NCBI GenBank assembly: GCA_036652035.1
Contig: JAVVWR010000019.1
Coordinates: forward strand, 1 to 42,605
DNA length: 42,605 nucleotides
Direction: 5' to 3'
Source: JAEZVV01 sp036652035
GTDB lineage: Bacteria > Pseudomonadota > Gammaproteobacteria > Burkholderiales > Burkholderiaceae_F
Below the pieces are notes generated by a model. That model saw only the letters and a program-made list of their open reading frames with translations. It was not told where the DNA came from and did no database searches. Numbering within the stretch: the stretch's first letter is position 1; each line of letters starts with the position of its first letter. A program made the position numbers and the translations under genes. Positions 8,792 through 14,545 of this stretch are shown one piece after another.

Positions 8792-8901
8792 GTCGGCGAT
8801 ACCGATCGGGCGATGTCGGCTTTTCCAAAAAGGCGCTTCGCCGATACGCTCTGGCCATGGGCCGCTGATCGGCTGAGCCGTTACGTACCGAAAGGAAACT
8901 C

Positions 8902-9666
8902 ATGAGCATCAAGATCGAAACCTTTGACGGCATCGCCCGCATCGAGATCGCCCGTCCCGAAAAGAAGAACGCCTTGTCGATGGCGATGTATTTGGCGATG
9001 GCTGAGGCGATCGGCGCCGCCCAGGAAGACAGCGCGGTGCGCGCGATCCTGATCCACGGCCAGCCCGATGTCTTCACCGCCGGCAACGACATTGAAGACT
9101 TCATGCGCAATCCGCCCACCAACGCCGAGGCACCGGTGTTCCAGTTCATGCTGGCGCTGGGCACCTGCGACAAGCCGGTGGTGGCCGCGGTCAACGGTCC
9201 GGCGGTGGGGATTGGCACCACCATGCTTTATCACTGCGACCTCGCGTATTGCGGCGCGCATGCGATGTTTTCGATGCCCTTCGTGGCGCTGGGTCTGTGC
9301 TCGGAGTTCGGCTCGTCGATGCTGGTGCCGATCAATGCCGGCTATCACAAGGCGGCCGAGAAACTGTTGCTGTCGGAACCGATCAGCGCGGACGAAGCAC
9401 TCGAGATGAAGATCGTCAACCAGGTGCTCGACGATGACAAGGTGCTGGCTCACGCGATGGCGCAGGCGCAGCGCTTTGTGCGCCTGCCGCCGGCGGCAGT
9501 CCGCGAGACCAAACGTCTGATGAAGGCAGCGTTCCGACCGCAACTCGAAAAGCTGATCCAGGAAGAAGCCACGTCCTTTGGCCGGATGTTGAAGAGCCCT
9601 GAGGCGAAGGAAGCTTTCACCGCTTTTCTTGAGCGCCGCAAGCCGGACTGGTCGTCGTTTAGCTGA
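8902..9666 (+). CDS. Crotonase-family protein, probably delta3-delta2-enoyl-CoA isomerase (ECI2-like)
   Basis: A 254-residue crotonase-fold protein acting on acyl-CoA. The oxyanion segments are AGNDIEDFM and NGPAVGIGTTML. Aligned by eye with crotonase, both hydratase glutamates are absent: GGGCEL is GIGTTML and QPEILLG is MPFVALG. A glutamate appears instead a few residues later in LGLCSEFGSSM, the position of the catalytic Glu of ECI2/Eci1-type isomerases (LGQSPEGCSS). I therefore prefer isomerase, which lets unsaturated fatty acids enter beta-oxidation, over the default label enoyl-CoA hydratase. GAAAGGAAACTC precedes the ATG. The stop overlaps the next start as TGATG at 9664-9668, implying translational coupling with the thioesterase gene. 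Confidence 0.85.
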   Translation: MSIKIETFDGIARIEIARPEKKNALSMAMYLAMAEAIGAAQEDSAVRAILIHGQPDVFTAGNDIEDFMRNPPTNAEAPVFQFMLALGTCDKPVVAAVNGPAVGIGTTMLYHCDLAYCGAHAMFSMPFVALGLCSEFGSSMLVPINAGYHKAAEKLLLSEPISADEALEMKIVNQVLDDDKVLAHAMAQAQRFVRLPPAAVRETKRLMKAAFRPQLEKLIQEEATSFGRMLKSPEAKEAFTAFLERRKPDWSSFS

Positions 9667-10098
9667 TGAGGCTGAGAGCGGAATTGAGCCTGGCGGCGAT
9701 GAACGCGCGCAGCCAGGCTTTTTTCTGCCCGGCCACTTTGGCATGCGGGTGACGGCCGTGTCCGCGCGCGAGCGGGCGATGCAGAGGGACCTCAGGCCCG
9801 AGATGCTCGCGCTCAACGGCTTTCTGCATGCCGCCAGCGTGGTGGCTCTGGCGGACGCGGCGTGTGGCTACGCCACACCCTCGCCCGCCTGCCGGACGGT
9901 GCCGAGAGCTTTACCACGATCGAGCTCAAAACCAACTTCCGCGGCACGGCCATGTCTGGCACGCTGGCCGCGATGGCGCGGGCGGCGCACGGCGGGCGCA
10001 ATACCCAGGTGTGGGATGCGACCGTCACCGAAGTGGCGAGCGGCCGCCAAATAGCCTTGTTCCGGTGCACCCCGATGGTGCTCTATCCCAAGCCTTGA
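9666..10098 (+). pseudogene. PaaI-like hotdog acyl-CoA thioesterase, interrupted by two frameshifts
   Basis: Three frames together give a normal PaaI-type thioesterase of about 144 residues. The start is ATG 9666, overlapping the isomerase stop. That frame (to about base 9720) leads into a T6 run at 9719-9724, after which the homologous sequence FFLPGHFGMRV continues in the -1 frame with NGFLHAASVVALADAACGYA. Near 9875 the homology moves to -1 again and continues as LPDGAESFTTIELKTNFRG and NTQVWDATV to the stop at 10098. Each shift equals one missing base. Either the gene is decayed, the assembly has indel errors, or the first site slips during expression. An intact enzyme would hydrolyse acyl- or phenylacetyl-CoA thioesters. 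Confidence 0.75.
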
Positions 10099-10101
10099 AT
10101 C

Positions 10102-10836
10102 ATGCTGATTCACGCTGCGACGCTTGTGCTCGGACCCGTGCTGATTGCGCAGGCGCGCCGCTTGCGGGCGACGGCACTGGAGTTGCCCGAGGCGGAAGGG
10201 CCGCGGGCTGGCGTGGAGGGCGAGGGCGGGGCCGCTCTGCGCCTGCTGGTGGTGGGCGATTCGAGCGCGGCGGGGGTCGGTGCCCGCACTCAGGACGAGG
10301 CGCTTGCTCGTCCCCTGGCTCGCCATGTGGCGCACAGCTTGCGTCGTTCCGTGAGCTGGCAGTTGATTGCGCGCTCGGGGCTGACCTCGGCGCAGGCGCT
10401 CGAGCTTTTGCGGGAGACGCCGCCCGCGTCGGCGGATTTTGCGGTCGCCATGCTGGGTGTCAACGATGTCACGCATCGGGTTTCGATCGCGCGTGCGCTG
10501 CGTCAGCGTGGCGAACTGGCGCAGTGGTTGCGGCGCCATGCGGGGGTCCGCCAGGTTGTTTTCTGCGCCCTGCCGCCGATGCAGAAATTTCCAGCGCTGC
10601 CACAGCCGCTGGCCTGGTATGCCGGGGCGCAGGTGGCGCGGGTCAATCGAGCGCAGGCTCGCTGGGCGCTGCGGCAAGCGGGAGTGATTCATGCCGCCAT
10701 GGCTGACCTTGCGCGCGCCGACCTGTTTGCGGAAGACGGTTTTCACCCGGGGCCGGTTCTTTACGGCTTGATCGCGCGGCGGCTGGCTCATCGGGTTGCC
10801 GAACTCGCGGCAGACGGGCCCCCCGCTTCGAACTGA
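10102..10836 (+). CDS. SGNH/GDSL-family hydrolase
   Basis: A 244-residue esterase/lipase-type protein. Block I is LLVVGDSSAAGVG (catalytic Ser in GDSS, about residue 55), the block III Asn is in MLGVNDVTH, and block V DGFHPG carries the Asp-x-x-His pair near residue 213. The first 17 residues are hydrophobic (MLIHAATLVLGPVLIAQ) and could be a membrane anchor or uncleaved signal. It starts 3 bases after the thioesterase stop, so it belongs to the same transcript. The substrate is unknown; context suggests acyl esters or thioesters. Confidence 0.87.
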   Translation: MLIHAATLVLGPVLIAQARRLRATALELPEAEGPRAGVEGEGGAALRLLVVGDSSAAGVGARTQDEALARPLARHVAHSLRRSVSWQLIARSGLTSAQALELLRETPPASADFAVAMLGVNDVTHRVSIARALRQRGELAQWLRRHAGVRQVVFCALPPMQKFPALPQPLAWYAGAQVARVNRAQARWALRQAGVIHAAMADLARADLFAEDGFHPGPVLYGLIARRLAHRVAELAADGPPASN

Positions 10837-11140
10837 ATGCCTTTCTGGCGCCGTTGCTATCGGTGTTGGCGATGGTGGCGATGGTGGCGAAGGCGCGCAG
10901 CGTCGCCTTGGGGGATCAAGTTCGGCTCACCGGTCGATGAGAGGGCACTGGCCGTGAAACGGTGGCGGCGGCCGCGCGCCGCCTAGCCTGGGCGGTCTGC
11001 TGGAGACTGGCGTCGGTGCTGGTGCGCGCACGCCCAAGCTTGGCCTAACCTTGCGACAAGCAGCGAGCTGAGACGGTGTCGGGGCACGCAGCTCTGTAGT
11101 CAAGGCAGTCTCCCGGTGCTTTCTCTGCACGAGGTGTGGC
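10837..11140. promoter_or_regulatory. Intergenic region before the FapF-like gene
   Basis: About 300 bases without a supportable gene. It contains a short tandem stretch of GGCGATGGT units around 10866-10892 and must contain the promoter of the barrel gene, which I could not assign. A near sigma-54 sequence at 11041-11054 has GG and GC one base too close (listed as rejected). Confidence 0.3.
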
Positions 11141-12529
11141 ATGAAACATGGTTGCGTGCGGCGGTATCGCCCCGCCTGCGTCACTCTCCTTGCCTTGGTC
11201 TTGCTGAGCGCGACGCTGCCGGTCAAGGCCGATGAGGCCGCTGGCGATGTCGCTCAGTTGCAGCGCCAGATTGCTGAACAGAACGAACGCATCGATGCGC
11301 TCAAGCAGGCGATCGCGGAGCAGGAGGCCAATCTCTCTCGCTTGCAGCGTGCCTTGGGAATCGACTCGCTGGATCGGTACCGCGGTGGATCGGCGCGCGG
11401 CGCGGCTGTGGTGGGTGCAGTGGGCTCAGTGGGTGCAGTGGGCTCAGTGGGTGCGACCACGATGGCGCAAGCCGCGGAGACCGCGCGTCAGCCCGAGCCT
11501 GCCGCGCTCCCCGACCCGGCAGGGCCAGCGGTTGCAGCGGCGTCGTCTGTGCAGCCGGTGGGGCAGGCTCCTGAACAGGGCGACCGGCCGCCCGAGATTG
11601 CGCCAATTTTTCCGCAGCAACCGGGCGTGATGACGCCTGCTGGCAAGTACGTTCTCGAGCCTTCTCTGCAGTACTACTACTCGTCGGCCAACCGCATCGC
11701 CCTGGTCGGCTACACCATCATCCCTGCCCTTCTGATTGGCGTGGTCGACATCCGTGAGAGCAAACGCAGCACGCTCGTGGCCAACCTGACGGGACGCTGG
11801 GGAGTGACCAACCGGATCGAGCTCGAAGCGCGAATCCCCTATGTCTATCGCAGCGATTCCAGCGTTGGGCGCGAGATCCTGCAGGGGGCGGCGTCGGATA
11901 CGGTGTTCAATGCGAGCGGTAGTGGCATTGGTGATGTCGATCTGACGGGGCGTTGGCAACTCAATGACGGTGGCATCGACAAGCCCTTCTACATCGCCAG
12001 CTTGCGATTCAAGTCGCGCACCGGGCACGACCCTTTCGAGGCGGCGACTACGAAAACCATTATCGGATTGCGTGATGGTCTTCAGACCGAACTGCCGACG
12101 GGTTCCGGCTTTTACACCTTGCAGCCGGCGCTCACCATGCTCTATCCCTCTGATCCTGCAGTCTTCTTCGGAACGCTGAGCTATGCCTATAACTTCAAGC
12201 GAAACAATGTGACCCGTGAGGTCGACGGCCAGACCGAGAGTCTTGGGACGATCGCTCCAGGCGGGGTGTTTGGATTCAACTTCGGTATGGGTTTTTCCAT
12301 CAATGAAAAGTCATCGTTCAGCCTGGGCTATGAACACAGCGTGATTGGCAAGATCAAACAGAACGGACGCAACGCTCCTGACGCGGTAACCGTTCAGTTG
12401 GGGTCTCTCTTGCTGGGCTATTCCTACCAGTTGAGCGAGAAGCGCACGCTCAACCTGGCTCTGGGAGCGGGGCTGACGCGCGATACGCCGGACGTGAGTC
12501 TCACCCTGCGTATTCCAACGACGTTCTGA
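11141..12529 (+). CDS. FapF-like outer-membrane beta-barrel with N-terminal coiled coil
   Basis: A 462-residue exported protein. A signal peptide ends near residue 30 (ATLPVKA, then DEAAG). Residues 37-72 form a heptad-rich coiled coil (VAQLQRQIAEQNERIDALK and onward). A low-complexity Gly/Val/Ala/Pro linker follows to about 160, including a VGAVGS repeat. The rest is alternating amphipathic strands (for example RIELEARIPYVYRSD, FGFNFGMGFSINEKSSFSLG) ending in a terminal Phe (RIPTTF), the hallmark of Omp barrels. This order, and the wording of the barrel (LEPSLQYYYSSANRI, GIGDVDLTGRWQL, LPTGSGFYTLQPALTMLYPS), resembles FapF, the exporter of the Pseudomonas Fap amyloid. It converges on the C39/Gly-rich operon. 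The family is judged from recall, not alignment. Confidence 0.75.
   Translation: MKHGCVRRYRPACVTLLALVLLSATLPVKADEAAGDVAQLQRQIAEQNERIDALKQAIAEQEANLSRLQRALGIDSLDRYRGGSARGAAVVGAVGSVGAVGSVGATTMAQAAETARQPEPAALPDPAGPAVAAASSVQPVGQAPEQGDRPPEIAPIFPQQPGVMTPAGKYVLEPSLQYYYSSANRIALVGYTIIPALLIGVVDIRESKRSTLVANLTGRWGVTNRIELEARIPYVYRSDSSVGREILQGAASDTVFNASGSGIGDVDLTGRWQLNDGGIDKPFYIASLRFKSRTGHDPFEAATTKTIIGLRDGLQTELPTGSGFYTLQPALTMLYPSDPAVFFGTLSYAYNFKRNNVTREVDGQTESLGTIAPGGVFGFNFGMGFSINEKSSFSLGYEHSVIGKIKQNGRNAPDAVTVQLGSLLLGYSYQLSEKRTLNLALGAGLTRDTPDVSLTLRIPTTF
11411..11455 (+). repeat. 18-base in-frame tandem repeat (2.5 copies) in the linker of the FapF-like gene
   Basis: GTGGGTGCAGTGGGCTCA is repeated exactly at 11411-11428 and 11429-11446, followed by a half copy. 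It encodes VGAVGS units. Copy-number change by slippage would alter linker length without breaking the frame. Confidence 0.85.
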
Positions 12530-12591
12530 GTCCAATCTGGTGGGTGACGATCTGCGACGGGCCATCGCTGGAGCGTAAGACTTCGGCAAGG

Positions 12592-12606
12592 TGGCACGCG
12601 GTGTGC
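12592..12606 (+). promoter_or_regulatory. Sigma-54-like (-24/-12) sequence pointing into the convergent gene
   Basis: TGGCACGCGGTGTGC matches the -24 half of the TGGCACG-N4-TTGC consensus perfectly and has the right spacing to the -12 GC. It lies between the two convergent genes and would drive rightward transcription antisense to the double-glycine protein gene. It may be fortuitous. Confidence 0.3.
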
Positions 12607-12631
12607 GGTGGCTGCAGTGAGCCCAAAGCCA

Positions 12632-13340
12632 TCAACGGTGAAGCGAATTGGCAATCGAATTTCTGAGATTCGATTCGAGGTTGATCGAGCGCAGCCTCTC
12701 GAGGCTGTTGAGGCTGGCGTCGATCACGGTGACGGTGCGAATTGATTGATGGTCCAGCGTGTTCTGGACGACCGTTCCGGCTGGCGTAGATGCTGACGGT
12801 CCCGGCAGGAATGGGTTGCCGACGCCGTTCTGTATCAGGATCATGGCGCCGCCAACGTCTGTCGTGATGCCTGGGGCCGATGGTGAAATTTGAGAAACGC
12901 CAAAGCGCGTGCTTGTGACCAGTTCGCCATTGACATAAACCGCGCGCTCGATGCCGAACGAGATTTTCACTCCCGTATTGGTGAGGAAGCCGCCTCGAAT
13001 CTCGGTCAATGAGGCGTCGCTAACTGCTTTCCAACCTTCGCCGAAGGGGGCGGGCGACGTTTTTAGCCCGGCCGACCGCGCTGTGGCTGCGGCGGTCAAG
13101 GTGTGGCTTTCGGTCGGGATGACGAGGGCGAGCGTTGGCTCAAGGCCCGCGAGCGGAGTTGTTTCCTGGGCCGATGCGCATCCGAGCGCTAACAGCGCTA
13201 ACAGCGCNNNNNNNNNNNNNNNNNNNNNNNNNNNNNNNNNNNNNNNNNNNNNNNNNNNNNNNNNNNNNNNNNNNNNNNNNNNNNNNNNNNNNNNNNNNNN
13301 NNNNNNNGGCCGTGCGCAGGCGAATCGATCGGAAACGCAT
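12632..13340 (-). CDS. Secreted protein with double-glycine leader-like motif, gene interrupted by the assembly gap
   Basis: On the 3' side of the gap 191 residues are visible, opening with a hydrophobic stretch (ALLALLALGCASA, then QE), the end of a signal peptide. On the other side an ATG at 13340 gives MRFRSIRLRTA, an ideal positively charged start for that signal, so I place the start there, 18 bases after the C39 gene. The frames on either side differ only because the 100 Ns are a nominal length. The mature part has VSDASLTEIRGG, fitting the double-glycine leader pattern (Leu at -7, Ile at -4, Gly-Gly), then VKISFGIERAVYVNGELV and a GAMILIQNGVGN segment like those in the neighbouring secreted proteins. 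I do not recognise a named family; it is a candidate C39 substrate and minor fibre component. Confidence 0.65.
13186..13207 (-). repeat. 9-base tandem repeat at the edge of the assembly gap
   Basis: On the + strand GCGCTAACA occurs twice and then GCGC before the Ns begin. It encodes the LLA repeats of the signal peptide. The repeat probably contributed to the assembly break, and more copies may be missing. Confidence 0.7.
13208..13307. other. Assembly gap (100 Ns)
   Basis: Exactly 100 undetermined bases, the conventional length for a gap of unknown size. It falls in the signal-peptide coding part of the gene at 12632-13340. Confidence 1.
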
Positions 13341-13358
13341 CGTGGTGTCTTTGGGCGT

Positions 13359-14051
13359 TCAAAAATCCCCGGGGCCAAACTTCGGCGGGGCAAAGCGCTG
13401 TACGCCTTCCTGCGAGGCGGCCTGATTGATCGGGGCGCGCGGGGCGAGGCGCCAGTCTGACTCCAGATTGAAGCGGGCCTGTCCAGGGTGGCTGGTAACG
13501 ACAAACAGAATCTGGTTTTGCCATATCGATTCGAAAACTGGAATGCTCATCGCACGGGTGCCGCCGGCGGGGTCCCCCACGAGAACACGACCGTCTCGAA
13601 TGCCCTTGACCACGATGAAGTGGTTGTAGCCTCTTTCGTTGACAAGCACGAGCGCCGGTATTTTGGCGTCGGCGAGCTTGCTCAGTGGCGCTTCGAAGCC
13701 ATCGGCCTCAAAGCCCTTGGCAAGGAGATAACGCTTCATGTCGAGGAGGGAAAAGCCCTCGCGCTGGATCTTGGGCTGGTCTCCACTGGCAAACATCTCG
13801 GAGAACACTTGTTCCTCATTGACCGTATGCCGATAGTGATGCGTGAGCAGGGTGGCAAGCGCGGCGGATCCGCAACTGAAATCGTACTTTTGCCGGATCG
13901 TGGCGCGAAAGCGTGCCTCTTTGAGGCTCGACGCAGGAACGGCATAGGCGCCGCCAATCTGTGATGGCAGGAAAACCGTGCCTGCGTATGCAAAAAGCGG
14001 TGCTGACAGGAGCCAGGACAGAAGTGCTGCGCCGGGAGTGGACAACCGCAT
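13359..14051 (-). CDS. Periplasmic C39 family cysteine peptidase (FapD-like)
   Basis: A 230-residue protein with a signal peptide (about residues 1-23, ending PLFAYA). The C39 double-glycine peptidase core is intact: oxyanion Gln54 and nucleophile Cys60 in QKYDFSCGSAALATLL, His144 in GYNHFIVVKG, Asp160 in VLVGDPAGG. It has no ABC transporter or membrane domains, unlike the C39 parts of bacteriocin exporters, and so resembles stand-alone FapD. It sits 10 bases behind one secreted-protein gene and 18 bases ahead of another, both with double-glycine motifs, so its likely job is processing them in the periplasm (inference). The proline-rich tail (RFAPPKFGPGDF) is of unknown use. Confidence 0.9.
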   Translation of the reverse strand: MRLSTPGAALLSWLLSAPLFAYAGTVFLPSQIGGAYAVPASSLKEARFRATIRQKYDFSCGSAALATLLTHHYRHTVNEEQVFSEMFASGDQPKIQREGFSLLDMKRYLLAKGFEADGFEAPLSKLADAKIPALVLVNERGYNHFIVVKGIRDGRVLVGDPAGGTRAMSIPVFESIWQNQILFVVTSHPGQARFNLESDWRLAPRAPINQAASQEGVQRFAPPKFGPGDF

Positions 14052-14061
14052 GGAGAACTCA

Positions 14062-14466
14062 CTACTTGAGTTGAATGTTGACGATGGTTGCGTTCTGAAT
14101 CAGAACGTTATTTCCGCTGTTCTGGATCACCATCGGAATGCCGGATGTATTGCTCAGCGCACCCTCGGTGATGAGGTTGTTTCCGGTCGAAACGTTGATT
14201 GCACTGGTATCGGAAACCGTGCCGCGTAATTTCATTTCGCTCACGGGACCGGTGTCCGTGCCGCCGCTTTGTCGCGCGAGAGCGCGATCCGAAAGTGCGG
14301 AGACACCGAGTGGGTTCTTGCGGGTCGAGGTCGCTCCCACGGGGGCCGATGCTGGCGTTGTGTCAGTGATTCCAGCCAGCGCAGGCGGGGTTGCGTCATC
14401 AGCTGCCAATCCTGCGCAGGGAGCGACACTGATCAGTAGTGTCCAAACAAGTTTCCGGGTGGCCAT
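14062..14466 (-). CDS. Small secreted protein with double-glycine motif and amyloid-like tail
   Basis: 134 residues. A signal peptide covers about 1-21 (VAPCAGLA, then ADD). Residues 58-69 read LSDRALARQSGG, fitting the L-S-x3-L-x4-G-G pattern of C39-cleaved leaders. The part after it contains KLRGTVSDTSAINVSTGNN (79-97), similar to KLEGTVTNIRVHGIGN in the Gly-rich protein, and ends SGIPMVIQNSGNNVLIQNA plus a short beta-rich tail resembling curlin/Fap strand-turn-strand units. GGAGGGAAC precedes the ATG. It is the second gene of the operon, 10 bases from the C39 peptidase. No established family is recognised; I infer a fibre subunit or nucleator. Confidence 0.75.
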   Translation of the reverse strand: MATRKLVWTLLISVAPCAGLAADDATPPALAGITDTTPASAPVGATSTRKNPLGVSALSDRALARQSGGTDTGPVSEMKLRGTVSDTSAINVSTGNNLITEGALSNTSGIPMVIQNSGNNVLIQNATIVNIQLK

Positions 14467-14485
14467 GTTCCCTCCGGCGAGGTCA

Positions 14486-14528
14486 GCATGAGGTGCCGGT
14501 TGTTGTTCCGGCCGGCACCTTGTCATGC
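14486..14528 (-). other. Intercistronic hairpin after the Gly-rich gene
   Basis: AGGTGCCGG (14491-14499) pairs with CCGGCACCT (14512-14520), and the flanks GCATG (14486-14490) and CATGC (14524-14528) extend the stem to 14 pairs with a 3-base bulge. It stands 17 bases past the stop of the first gene and before the second gene's ribosome-binding site, with no T-run. It would protect the upstream mRNA and bias expression toward the Gly-rich protein. Confidence 0.65.
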
Positions 14529-14545
14529 GGGCTTGCTCTCCTCTG

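Noticed and set aside
2218..9224. Very long open frames antisense to the beta-oxidation genes (for example 2218-4827, 4990-7092, 7437-9224 on the minus strand)
   Set aside because: They are typical antisense shadows of high-GC coding sequence, rich in His/Arg/Gly, without domains, and the sense genes have clear motifs.
9687..9724. Hairpin AGCCTGGC/GCCAGGCT followed by T6, resembling a terminator after the isomerase gene
   Set aside because: It has a 17-base loop and lies inside the coupled thioesterase reading frame, so I did not list it as a terminator; it is discussed as a possible slippage context.
11041..11054. Sigma-54-like TGGCCTAACCTTGC upstream of the FapF-like gene
   Set aside because: GG and GC are separated by 9 rather than 10 bases, a spacing sigma-54 tolerates poorly.
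11141..12529. Treating the barrel gene as a generic phenol-degradation-type OMP
   Set aside because: The N-terminal coiled coil, linker, barrel wording and adjacency to a C39 peptidase and Gly-rich operon fit a FapF-like role better.
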